DNA of 41,512 nucleotides from an uncultured Parcubacteria group bacterium (GTDB taxonomy: Bacteria > Patescibacteriota > Minisyncoccia > UBA6257 > 2-01-FULL-56-20): positions 1-41,512 of the forward strand of contig CAIWCR010000036.1 of NCBI GenBank assembly GCA_903911245.1, read 5' to 3'. The notes beneath the pieces were generated by a model. It was not told the DNA's origin. It was given only the letters and a program-made list of their open reading frames with translations, and searched no databases. A program made the translations under genes and the position numbers. Positions 1 through 7,272 of the stretch are shown in pieces (position 1 is the stretch's first letter; the number at the start of each line of letters is the position of its first letter).

Positions 1-882
1 TCAGTAGGGTCTTTCATTTCTTCAAATCTCAAAATTCTTTTCCTTAGTATCGCAATAGGTCTCTTTGCCTGCGCCATAAGCATCTTTGCCTTCTCAAGTC
101 CTGGATCAAATCAACCTCCCAATGGAAATCCAACCTTCTGGCTTCTGAATGGAACCTCTATGTATTACTCAGGAGGCAATGTAGGGGTAGGGACGAATAG
201 CCCAAATCTTCCCTTGGAAATCGACAATTCAGCAGGTCTTTCTGCGGTGACATCGAGCCCTATGGGAGGACAGCTACTCTTAGGAAGTTTAAGTCATCGT
301 CTTTATCTGGGATCATTTTATTCGGCCGGCGTTGCCGAGCTCGCCGCTATACAATCAAGTGCATATTACAGTGGCGCTGATCACGCGGGAAATCTTTCTC
401 TAAATCCGAATGGTGGCAATGTTGGGATTGGAACAAGTAGTCCGTCAGGCATTCTTCATACCTATGTTGCGATCAACGGTCAACCGATTTTTGAATCAGG
501 ATCAGGAATGAATTTTATTAAGTTACTTTCGCATACGGGCCAATCTAATTACGGAAGCGATATAGCGTTTTTCGATGGCTCCACTAATTCTGCCGAAATC
601 AAATCGGTCGCGAGTGGTGGACTTTATTTTGCAACCACAAATACGAATCGCTTAGCGATTGATGGATCTGGTAATGTAGGAATTGGAATAATGAATCCGG
701 CTGCGACACTTCATATTTATCCGCCTGGTACAGCATATAGCACCGCTTTCAAAATTAGTAACCCAAATGGCAATGGCGGATCCTGTAATTTCTACGTAAG
801 ACAAGGCTGTGGCGGCACTGACGTTTCTCTGGGTTCGCAAAATGGCGTTAACTTCTGCATGAATTGCAGTACCACACCATAA
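1..882 (+). CDS. Surface protein, anchor-module family copy A (5' end outside window)
   Basis: The frame is open from the first base of the window, so the true start lies upstream. The visible N-terminus is a hydrophobic segment followed by SSPGSNQPPNGNP, FWLL, MYYSGGNVGVGT. The same order recurs in six other genes of this window. The rest carries two further GNVGIG-type turns (near 417-440 and 669-690), a pattern common in bacterial and phage tail-fibre stalks ('GNVGIGT..P..L.V'). No catalytic motif is seen. It is probably anchored by the N-terminal helix with the rest outside the cell. Its C-terminal part matches none of the collar, Gly-rich or fibrinogen-like tails of its paralogues. It converges on the Nudix gene, 22 nt away. 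Role (attachment or display) is inferred. Confidence 0.8.
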   Translation, partial: SVGSFISSNLKILFLSIAIGLFACAISIFAFSSPGSNQPPNGNPTFWLLNGTSMYYSGGNVGVGTNSPNLPLEIDNSAGLSAVTSSPMGGQLLLGSLSHRLYLGSFYSAGVAELAAIQSSAYYSGADHAGNLSLNPNGGNVGIGTSSPSGILHTYVAINGQPIFESGSGMNFIKLLSHTGQSNYGSDIAFFDGSTNSAEIKSVASGGLYFATTNTNRLAIDGSGNVGIGIMNPAATLHIYPPGTAYSTAFKISNPNGNGGSCNFYVRQGCGGTDVSLGSQNGVNFCMNCSTTP

Positions 883-904
883 TAGCCCCCTGGATTTCCC
901 ACGC

Positions 905-1366
905 CTATTTCTCGAATTTTTTTATTGATACGCTCTCAATTATATATTCCCTATATTTCTCGAGAAAGAATGGAAATTGAGAATGGAGTGGCGCAGGAAA
1001 ATCCTCTAATGCAAACCACCCAATCTCCTCAAACTTATGAGATTCGCCATTTTTTACTTTTGCACGATCAATAAGGACTTTAAAATCAAGCGCGATCCAA
1101 TGCGTTGGTTTTCCGCCATGTACTCGATGAACGTCGCGAAAGCCAAGAAATTCATAGTTAACAACATCAGTACAATATTCTTCTCTAATTTCTTTCCTTA
1201 AAGTATTTTCTACCGTATCGCCGAATTCCAATCCCCCGCCGCCAGGATCCCATCTGCCGTGTTCATCCCGACACTGACTACTTCTTTTATTCAAAAGAAA
1301 ACTTCCGTTTCCATCATGACAAAGATAGACAATAGTAATCCCCGTATAGTCTTCGCCTTTTTTCAT
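905..1366 (-). CDS. Nudix hydrolase
   Basis: This 153-residue protein has a Nudix fold signature. The box is the GGGLEFGDT... stretch followed by KEIREE, aligning to G-x5-E-x7-R-E-U-x-E-E-x-G-U. The REUxEE metal-binding core is kept as KEIREE. However, the first Glu is Asp, the Arg is Lys and the last Gly is Cys. Nudix enzymes hydrolyse nucleoside diphosphates linked to another moiety; the substrate cannot be read from sequence. Its ATG overlaps the stop of the upstream MazG-like gene by 4 nt (ATGA), so the two are translationally coupled. Together they suggest nucleotide-pool cleaning. Activity is uncertain because of the altered box. Confidence 0.85.
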   Translation of the reverse strand: MKKGEDYTGITIVYLCHDGNGSFLLNKRSSQCRDEHGRWDPGGGGLEFGDTVENTLRKEIREEYCTDVVNYEFLGFRDVHRVHGGKPTHWIALDFKVLIDRAKVKNGESHKFEEIGWFALEDFPAPLHSQFPFFLEKYREYIIESVSIKKFEK

Positions 1367-1650
1367 TTGACCTCTTTCTCAAATTTTTTCTGGCACTCAA
1401 TAGCGGCCTTGATACAATCCTCCGGATCGTAATTCAAATCATCGCAAAACCGTATCGTCGAAAAAATAATATTTCCCAATTCCTTTTTTAATTCTTCATC
1501 AGTGTGCAATTCTTTATCTTTCGGCGCATTTCGTTCCCAGCGACACATATCGCCATAGACTTTTCCGAGTCTCACAATAATCTGCGACAGCGATAATTTT
1601 TCCTCGCCCCAGATTTCCCGCCCCATTGTTAATAGTTCTTTTATTTCCAT
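1363..1650 (-). CDS. MazG-like nucleotide pyrophosphohydrolase
   Basis: This is a 95-residue all-helical protein. Start 1650 is chosen because a TATAAT box lies 6 nt upstream; a longer frame to 1701 would run through that promoter. The sequence has the MazG-like pattern: an ELLTMGREIW N-terminus, KLSLSQIIVRLGKVYGD, and an ELGNIIFSTIRFCDDL helix with acidic residues that in the family bind metal. MazG-type enzymes hydrolyse NTPs or dNTPs to the monophosphate and pyrophosphate. It is the first gene of a two-gene unit with the Nudix hydrolase. Assignment is by motif recall, without an alignment. Confidence 0.65.
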   Translation of the reverse strand: MEIKELLTMGREIWGEEKLSLSQIIVRLGKVYGDMCRWERNAPKDKELHTDEELKKELGNIIFSTIRFCDDLNYDPEDCIKAAIECQKKFEKEVK

Positions 1651-1656
1651 GTCATT

Positions 1657-1662
1657 ATTATA
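1657..1662 (-). promoter_or_regulatory. Extended -10 promoter, apparently leaderless, for the MazG-like gene
   Basis: On the minus strand the sequence is TGGTATAAT with 6 nt to the ATG. Transcription would start at or next to the start codon. No Shine-Dalgarno sequence is present. Confidence 0.7.
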
Positions 1663-1718
1663 CCAAAAGCAAATATCCGAACCAATACCGCCCCCTCCCA
1701 TTCAAAATCACAATTGTA

Positions 1719-1724
1719 TATAAT
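1719..1724 (+). promoter_or_regulatory. -10 box, apparently leaderless, for the 1731 gene
   Basis: TATAAT is followed by AGAGGC and then ATG, a spacing of 6 nt. Transcription should start at the ATG itself. It lies about 55 nt from the divergent MazG-like promoter. Confidence 0.7.
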
Positions 1725-1730
1725 AGAGGC

Positions 1731-2018
1731 ATGAATAAAAAAATAATAATTGGCATCATGCTCGCGGTGCTTCTCATAGTGGTATTGAGCGGCTGGTGGC
1801 TGTGGCAAAATAAAAGTTTTTCAAGCGGACTACTTCCGTTCGGCGCAACAAACCAAGAAACAAGCGTGACGCAAACATCATCACAAACGCTTGGCGGATC
1901 AATCTATGACAAGGTTTCCGAACAAACGACTGCAGCAAAAAACTTGCCGGATACCAATCCCTTCAATAAAGATATAAATCCAATCAAGGGGGCGTATACC
2001 AATCCATTTGGAAACTAA
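1731..2018 (+). CDS. Small single-pass membrane protein
   Basis: This is a 95-residue protein. Start 1731 is supported by the -10 box 6 nt upstream. Residues about 4-25 form one transmembrane helix ending in GWWLWQNK. A polar Ser/Thr/Asn-rich extracytoplasmic tail follows. The helix end plus the ATNQETS linker recur almost identically at the N-terminus of the 3809 gene product, so the two are partial paralogues. The next gene starts 1 nt after its stop, indicating one transcript. No known domain is recognised; function unknown. Confidence 0.75.
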   Translation: MNKKIIIGIMLAVLLIVVLSGWWLWQNKSFSSGLLPFGATNQETSVTQTSSQTLGGSIYDKVSEQTTAAKNLPDTNPFNKDINPIKGAYTNPFGN

Positions 2019-2019
2019 T

Positions 2020-3786
2020 ATGAAAAAATTATTTATTAACAATCTGACGTCATGTTTTATTCTAGGATTCGCATTACTTCTTAGCGGGGGCATCATCGCA
2101 TTTGCACAAGGCACACCCGCACTAAGCGCATCTTCATCCGCTCCCATCAAGATTACGTTCCCCATTGCCGAACTCGGTAATTGCGCAAATGAAGCTGTAT
2201 GTCGCGCTTATTGCGAAAAACAGGAAAATATAATCGCCTGCACCAACTTTGGCGAGAAACAAGGATTAATTTCTTCAGAAGAAGCTGCTCGCGCCAAAGA
2301 GTTTGCAGATGTACTAAAAGGAGAAGGCCCCGGTGGATGTAAAGATAAGCAGTCATGCGAAACATATTGCAACGGCACCGCTCATCTTGATGAGTGCTTG
2401 GCATTTGTCGAAAAACATAATCTCGGAGATCCCGCCGACATCGCCGAAGGACAGAAAATAGCCACAGCACTCAAATCAGGAGCAAGCCTTCCTGGCGGAT
2501 GTACATCAAAAGAATCATGTAATACGTACTGTTCAAAATCAGAAAATATGGAGGATTGTCTCGCCTTTGCAGAGAAAGCAGGAATGATGAGTCAAGAGAA
2601 AATCGATGAAGCTAAAAAAGTTCTGCCATTTCTGAAACAAGGAACAACGCCCGGTGGCTGCAACTCCAAAGAATCATGCGATACCTATTGTGCTGTGGAC
2701 ACACATTTCAATGAATGCATATCGTTTGCAGAAAAAGCAGGATTGGTAAGCGCCGAAGAAGCAGCAATTGCGAAGAAGTCAGGTGGTAAGGGTCCCGGTG
2801 GCTGCAACTCCAAAGAATCATGCGACGCATACTGCAATAAAGAAGAAAACCATGATGCTTGTTTCACGTTTGCAAAAAGCACGGGAATATTATCGGACGA
2901 TCAAGTAAAAGAAATCGAAGCAGGAATGGGCCGATTGCGCGCAGGCCTCGATCAGATGCCGCCAGAACTTGTAAGCTGTCTTAATGAAAAACTAGGAACG
3001 ACAACATTGAATAAAATTCAAAGTGGAGCACTTACGCCAAGCCGCGACACGGGAGATACTATCAAGTCATGCGTCGATGCATTTATGCCTCAAGTAAAAG
3101 ATAAAGTTACCAAAGCGCTGGGACTCGCCGATGCAAGTACCACACAATGCTTGGAATCAAAACTCGGAAAAGATGCCCTCGATAAAATAAAAGCAGGAGA
3201 CGCTCCCTCGCCAGAAAATGGCGATGTTTTCCGAAGCTGTTTTGAGAGCATGAAAAATGATGGATTGAAAAAAGCGCAAACCGCTTTGCAAAAAATGCCC
3301 CCTGAAATGCTTTCATGCGTAGAAAAGACACTCGGCTCCGACACCATAACGAAAATAAAAAATGGCGACACGAGTGCGATGGGCCCCGAAGTCGGCACGG
3401 CATTCCAAAGCTGCTCCGGCAATATAAAAGAACAGGCGATGTCCAAACTTGAAACTGACTTAAGCCAAATGCCAGAGAGCGCACGCAGCTGCGTAAAAAG
3501 CAAACTTGGAAATTTCGAAAGTGATTTGAGCAGTGGCGCTATTTCACCAGAAAAAGTACAAAGTGTTGTTGCGGAGTGCATGAAAGATATTGTTCTCCCT
3601 TCTTCTGGATCCGGAGCACCGCAAGGAGCACCTGCAGGTATTCCGACAGGAATGACAAATCCAGCAGGAGGTGAAAATGGAATACCGTCAGAACCGAACG
3701 ACCAGACATGCGCCATGTTCAAATCAGCGCCGTCCTGCGATTATGTTCCGACGAACGTCCGAAGCTTGTGCGAGAAATGCAAATAA
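2020..3786 (+). CDS. Exported Cys-rich repeat protein
   Basis: This 588-residue protein starts at ATG 2020; an in-frame TTG at 2008 overlaps the previous gene. A signal peptide (about residues 1-30, ending AFAQG) is followed by five repeats of roughly 45-55 residues with the pattern GGC-x4-SC-x3-C-x7-8-C-x2-FAEK. After these come four repeats of a second type, each with a (MPP/MPE)xxxSC element and a KLG motif. The C-terminus is a short Cys module, SAPSCDYVP and SLCEKCK. The regular cysteines imply disulfides or metal sites outside the membrane. Repeats 4 and 5 are nearly identical at their starts, indicating recent internal duplication. I recognise no functional family. The C-terminal module is shared with the 3809 product. 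Confidence 0.85.
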   Translation: MKKLFINNLTSCFILGFALLLSGGIIAFAQGTPALSASSSAPIKITFPIAELGNCANEAVCRAYCEKQENIIACTNFGEKQGLISSEEAARAKEFADVLKGEGPGGCKDKQSCETYCNGTAHLDECLAFVEKHNLGDPADIAEGQKIATALKSGASLPGGCTSKESCNTYCSKSENMEDCLAFAEKAGMMSQEKIDEAKKVLPFLKQGTTPGGCNSKESCDTYCAVDTHFNECISFAEKAGLVSAEEAAIAKKSGGKGPGGCNSKESCDAYCNKEENHDACFTFAKSTGILSDDQVKEIEAGMGRLRAGLDQMPPELVSCLNEKLGTTTLNKIQSGALTPSRDTGDTIKSCVDAFMPQVKDKVTKALGLADASTTQCLESKLGKDALDKIKAGDAPSPENGDVFRSCFESMKNDGLKKAQTALQKMPPEMLSCVEKTLGSDTITKIKNGDTSAMGPEVGTAFQSCSGNIKEQAMSKLETDLSQMPESARSCVKSKLGNFESDLSSGAISPEKVQSVVAECMKDIVLPSSGSGAPQGAPAGIPTGMTNPAGGENGIPSEPNDQTCAMFKSAPSCDYVPTNVRSLCEKCK

Positions 3787-3808
3787 AAACAAATTCCGAT
3801 CGCACGAC

Positions 3809-4360
3809 ATGAACAGAACAATAATAAATATATTCTTTACGGCATTTCTCGTTGTGGTGTTGGGCGGCGGCGGATGGTGGTTGTGGAATAACAAAGAATT
3901 ACCGACAGCTTCGACGCCATCCAATGCAACAAACCAGGAGACAAGCACTACCGATACCAACACTATGCCATCACAAACGACAACCGGATCGGAACAAATA
4001 CAAATAAACGTTCCAGTGATAACTCAAAATACCACAAACACAATAAAAGAAAGCGCGCAGGACTGCGTAAAAAATAAAATCGGCAAGCTAGGGAATAATT
4101 CCGCCGGAACGACTACTATTACCCAAGACCAGCAACAAGAAATTATCGCCGAGTGTACCAAGGAAATAATGGCATCTCCCGGGCTTAGCACGGCATTACA
4201 GGGAATAACCGGAGGAACCTCTTCCTTGAGCGGAATGCCATCAAGCTCCCTCGAGATACCATCAGAGCCTAACGATTTTATTTGCTCGCTTTTCAAGTCT
4301 GCCCCTTCTTGTGATTACGTTCCGGAAAACGTTCGAAGTTTGTGTGAGAAGTGCAAGTAA
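3809..4360 (+). CDS. Membrane-anchored protein with C-terminal Cys module, chimeric paralogue
   Basis: This 183-residue protein has an N-terminal transmembrane helix ending GGWWLWNNK, then a Ser/Thr-rich linker with ATNQETS. A middle part, QDCVKNKIGKLG and IIAECTKEI, resembles the last repeat of the 2020 product. The C-terminus (EPND, SAPSCDYVP, NVRSLCEKCK) matches the end of the 2020 product. It therefore looks like the head of the 1731 protein joined to the tail of the 2020 protein. It lies 22 nt after the 2020 gene, probably in the same operon. Function unknown. Confidence 0.8.
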   Translation: MNRTIINIFFTAFLVVVLGGGGWWLWNNKELPTASTPSNATNQETSTTDTNTMPSQTTTGSEQIQINVPVITQNTTNTIKESAQDCVKNKIGKLGNNSAGTTTITQDQQQEIIAECTKEIMASPGLSTALQGITGGTSSLSGMPSSSLEIPSEPNDFICSLFKSAPSCDYVPENVRSLCEKCK

Positions 4361-4467
4361 ATACAATCTTTATCTTTGGAATTCTCGCTCCTGAGTCTTT
4401 GGTATCACGAAATAGTGATTCTTTCACGGCAGCGCACCTATTCCAGTCCGCATATCGTATAACAAAT

Positions 4468-4869
4468 ATGAAAAAAATTATTTTCCCTTTTATCTTATTC
4501 AGCTTAATATCCGTCGGAGCCTATGCCTATCAACGCTATTCTCAAAACATACCTTCGAATAATTTTCCTATCACAACAAATACAAGTCAATCATCATCCA
4601 CTCTCCCCGCCTCCATCGGGATAACAAACAAGACCGGAATAACCATGAGTCAGATTGCAACTCACTCGTCCGTTAATGATTGCTGGGTTGCGATTAGTGG
4701 CAAGACATACGATCTAACGGCATTCATTCCAAAACATCAGGGCGGAGCAAAAGCGGTTATCAAAACCTGCGGAACTGATGCAACAAATGCTTTCAATGCA
4801 AAAAGTGTCCACCAACAACCAAGCGCCGCCGCCGTATTAGTAACGTATTACATAGGAAATGTTCAATAA
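4468..4869 (+). CDS. Exported cytochrome b5-like heme-binding protein
   Basis: This is a 133-residue protein. ATG 4468 gives a clean signal anchor (residues about 3-22), so it is preferred to an upstream in-frame ATG at 4351. After a Ser/Thr linker comes a cytochrome-b5-type fold: SVNDCWVAISGKTYDLTAFI, then the heme motif as HQGG where HPGG is usual. A second candidate heme-ligand His lies in KSVHQQ. Two Cys (NDCW and KTCG) could form a disulfide. The gene overlaps the following flavocytochrome by 11 nt, so the two products probably exchange electrons at the outer face of the membrane. The partnership is inferred from this overlap. Confidence 0.85.
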   Translation: MKKIIFPFILFSLISVGAYAYQRYSQNIPSNNFPITTNTSQSSSTLPASIGITNKTGITMSQIATHSSVNDCWVAISGKTYDLTAFIPKHQGGAKAVIKTCGTDATNAFNAKSVHQQPSAAAVLVTYYIGNVQ

Positions 4870-6160
4870 ACAAAGAAATGTAAAATTCATGATGGTGTTT
4901 GCAGTTGTGGTAGCGTTCGCAACGCTTTATTTTTGGTTTGCAGGATCGCAATCCGAGCTACAGTCAGGCACCACCGCAAATCTGTTAATTACTCTCGGAA
5001 AACTGGCCGGACTTTTTTTGACACTTCTTCTCCTTACCGAACTTCTTCTTGTTAGTCGTGCGCCGATTTTTGAAAAACTCAAAGGATTTCCCGGACTTAA
5101 CAAAATCCATCGCGGCTTTGGGATTTCCGTAATAGGATTTCTCGTTTTACATGGAGTCTTTCTCGTCTGGGGCTATGCCCTACGGGACAATGTCGGAATA
5201 ATCCAACAACTACAAACATTCTTTACCTGGTGGGACGGCGTCGCAGCAGCCATCATAAGCGCCATCGTTCTTTTTGCAATCGGCATTATTTCGATACCAT
5301 ACATACGAAAGAAATTACGATATGAAATCTGGTATTACTTACATTTATTAATATATCCAATTTTATTGTTTTCGTTCGGTCATCAAATAAGCTCCGGAGA
5401 TATGTCGTCGGGAATCGCAAAATTATTCTGGATTACAATATTCTCTTCGGTAATAGGATTTTTCATGTGGTATCGATTCGGACGTCCCCTCTTTTTTTAT
5501 TCAAACCATCAGTTTCGAGTTGAAAAAATAGAAAAAGAAACCGATGACGTTTTTTCTGTTTATATAACAGGAAAATCAATGGAAACATTCAAGTTTACTG
5601 CCGGACAATACGCCAACTTCCTTTTTCTTCAAAGAGGATTCATTTCACGCCATCCATTTTCCTTCTCCACTCCCTTTAATGGAAAAAACATAAGGATAAC
5701 TGTAAAAAGCCGGGGCGACTTCACCAATCAAATACACACGCTACACATTGGAACCCCTGTCATCATCGACGGACCGGTCGGCAATACAACGCTCGAAATT
5801 TCTGAAACAAAAAAATATTGTTTCATTTCGGGAGGAATCGGGATAACTCCAATTGCCGCCATGATTCATTCTCTTCAATCCCCGTCCGATGCAATATTAT
5901 TTTCCGCCAACCGCTCCAAAGATGACAGACCCCTCATAGGAGAACTATCAAAAACCGGCGTTGTAATATGCGAATATCTAAGCGATGCAATCCCAAAAAC
6001 AAGGATAGATGCAAATGAAATCAAAAAAAGATGTTCTGATATCCACGAGCGAGACATTTATGTTTGCGGTCCACCGCTGATGATTAATGACATCACTGAC
6101 GGATTACTCCGAAAAGAGGTTAGTCAGAAGAGAATCCATTCTGAAGAATTTAACTACTAG
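4859..6160 (+). CDS. Ferric reductase-like transmembrane flavocytochrome
   Basis: This 433-residue protein has about six transmembrane helices in residues 8-205. They carry His residues in NKIHRGFG, FLVLHGVF, YYLHLLIY and FSFGHQI that fit bis-heme binding in the ferric reductase/NOX membrane domain. The C-terminal half is a ferredoxin-NADP-reductase-type module: HPFSFS for FAD, GGIGITPI for NAD(P), CGPPLM, and a C-terminal SEEFNY. It would pass electrons from cytosolic NAD(P)H across the membrane. It overlaps the upstream cytochrome-b5-like gene, a likely acceptor or relay. Physiological acceptor unknown. Confidence 0.88.
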   Translation: MFNKQRNVKFMMVFAVVVAFATLYFWFAGSQSELQSGTTANLLITLGKLAGLFLTLLLLTELLLVSRAPIFEKLKGFPGLNKIHRGFGISVIGFLVLHGVFLVWGYALRDNVGIIQQLQTFFTWWDGVAAAIISAIVLFAIGIISIPYIRKKLRYEIWYYLHLLIYPILLFSFGHQISSGDMSSGIAKLFWITIFSSVIGFFMWYRFGRPLFFYSNHQFRVEKIEKETDDVFSVYITGKSMETFKFTAGQYANFLFLQRGFISRHPFSFSTPFNGKNIRITVKSRGDFTNQIHTLHIGTPVIIDGPVGNTTLEISETKKYCFISGGIGITPIAAMIHSLQSPSDAILFSANRSKDDRPLIGELSKTGVVICEYLSDAIPKTRIDANEIKKRCSDIHERDIYVCGPPLMINDITDGLLRKEVSQKRIHSEEFNY

Positions 6161-6296
6161 GGTGTTCCATTTCTGATTGTGCCCTCCAGGTAAAAGATTG
6201 AGAAAAATCTCAGGCACCCAAAATCCTGTTCAGTTCGTATACTTTAGTATCAGAGAAAGAATCCAAAGGTCGGCACTACAACAATTAACCCCAAAC

Positions 6297-6737
6297 ATGA
6301 CTAAAAATCTTTTCATTTTTTCTGGTCTTGTCCTCGCTATCGCAATTGCGGCGCCGGTATTTGCACAAACGGTCACGAGTACTGCAATAACCCCTTCCGT
6401 TGCCGCAAAAATCACCTGCGTAGGAGCGGCGGTAAATGCTCGCGAACAGTCAATCGATGTAGCGATGAATGCGCTTACCACAGCAACAAATGCGGCATAT
6501 ACCGCACGAGCCACCGCACTTCAACAGGCATACAGCCAAACCACACATAGCGCTGTAACGACTGCAGTAAAGACGGCGTGGGAGAACTTTAATAAAGCAG
6601 CAAAATTAGCTCACAAAACATGGCAAGCCGCTCGCAATGCAGCGTGGTCGACCTATCGAACCGCCGCAGTAGCGTGCAAAGCACCGGCGGGAGTCGGCGA
6701 CGGAGCAAACTCTATTTCTGAAATGTCCGGAAATTAA
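6297..6737 (+). CDS. Exported Ala-rich helical protein
   Basis: This is a 146-residue protein. ATG 6297 is chosen because it opens directly into a signal peptide (residues 1-23, ending PVFAQ). The mature part is rich in Ala, Thr and Lys and looks helical, with two Cys (KITCVG and VACKAP) that could pair. I recognise no family. A possible -10 (TATACT near 6239) would give a leader of roughly 50 nt. A strong terminator follows. Function unknown. Confidence 0.75.
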   Translation: MTKNLFIFSGLVLAIAIAAPVFAQTVTSTAITPSVAAKITCVGAAVNAREQSIDVAMNALTTATNAAYTARATALQQAYSQTTHSAVTTAVKTAWENFNKAAKLAHKTWQAARNAAWSTYRTAAVACKAPAGVGDGANSISEMSGN

Positions 6738-6760
6738 ACCGTTCTGATGGTTCGTTAAAA

Positions 6761-6781
6761 ACCCTCCATTCGCTGGAGGGT
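6761..6781. terminator. Bidirectional intrinsic terminator
   Basis: ACCCTCC/GGAGGGT stem with a 7-nt loop, flanked by A-runs and T-runs. It lies between the convergent 6297 gene and tspO and can serve both. Confidence 0.85.
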
Positions 6782-6788
6782 TTTTATT

Positions 6789-7268
6789 TTATCGATTCAA
6801 AATCCAAAGAGCATAATTCAAATACGTTGCAAAACTTACCCATGCAATATACGGCAAAAGCAAATACGCTGCCGGTCGAGAAATTTTTGAAAAAACAACA
6901 ATTGTCCCTACGATAGCGAACCACATCAAGAGAATTTCCACGAGCGCTCCGCCAAGATTATGAAAACCAAAAAAGACGATTGACCATAATGCATTAAGCA
7001 TGAGCTGGAAAAAGAAAATACCTAATGCAATTTTTATGGCCTTCTGCTCAAAGCCTTTTCGCCAAACCAAAAAGACAGCAACCCCCATTAATAAATAAAG
7101 CATTGTCCAAACCGGACCAAAAACCCACGAAGGTGGATTAAGAGATGGTTTCACAAGAGTCGCATACCACGTCGGAATTGCTGAAATAGTAAAAACCGAA
7201 CCAATAATCCCCGCACCTTCACAAACTATTACGGCAATTATCAATTTGAAAAAATCTTTAATTTTCAT
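6789..7268 (-). CDS. tspO: TspO/MBR family membrane protein
   Basis: This 159-residue protein starts at ATG 7268, 4 nt after the stop of the upstream Gly-rich surface gene; a longer frame through that gene is rejected. Five hydrophobic helices are visible. The family signature is clear: WYATLVKPSLNPPSWVFGPV followed by LYLLMG and an aromatic-rich C-terminus (LPYIAWVSFATYLNYALW). TspO proteins bind porphyrins and other hydrophobic ligands in the cytoplasmic membrane and modulate stress responses. The heme-protein pair upstream (4468-6160) is a suggestive neighbour, but on the other strand. Confidence 0.92.
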   Translation of the reverse strand: MKIKDFFKLIIAVIVCEGAGIIGSVFTISAIPTWYATLVKPSLNPPSWVFGPVWTMLYLLMGVAVFLVWRKGFEQKAIKIALGIFFFQLMLNALWSIVFFGFHNLGGALVEILLMWFAIVGTIVVFSKISRPAAYLLLPYIAWVSFATYLNYALWILNR

Positions 7269-7272
7269 GACG

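Noticed and set aside
3090..3722. Long minus-strand frame (210 residues) opposite the Cys-repeat gene
   Set aside because: It is a shadow of the 2020-3786 gene, whose repeats, signal peptide and operon context are clear.
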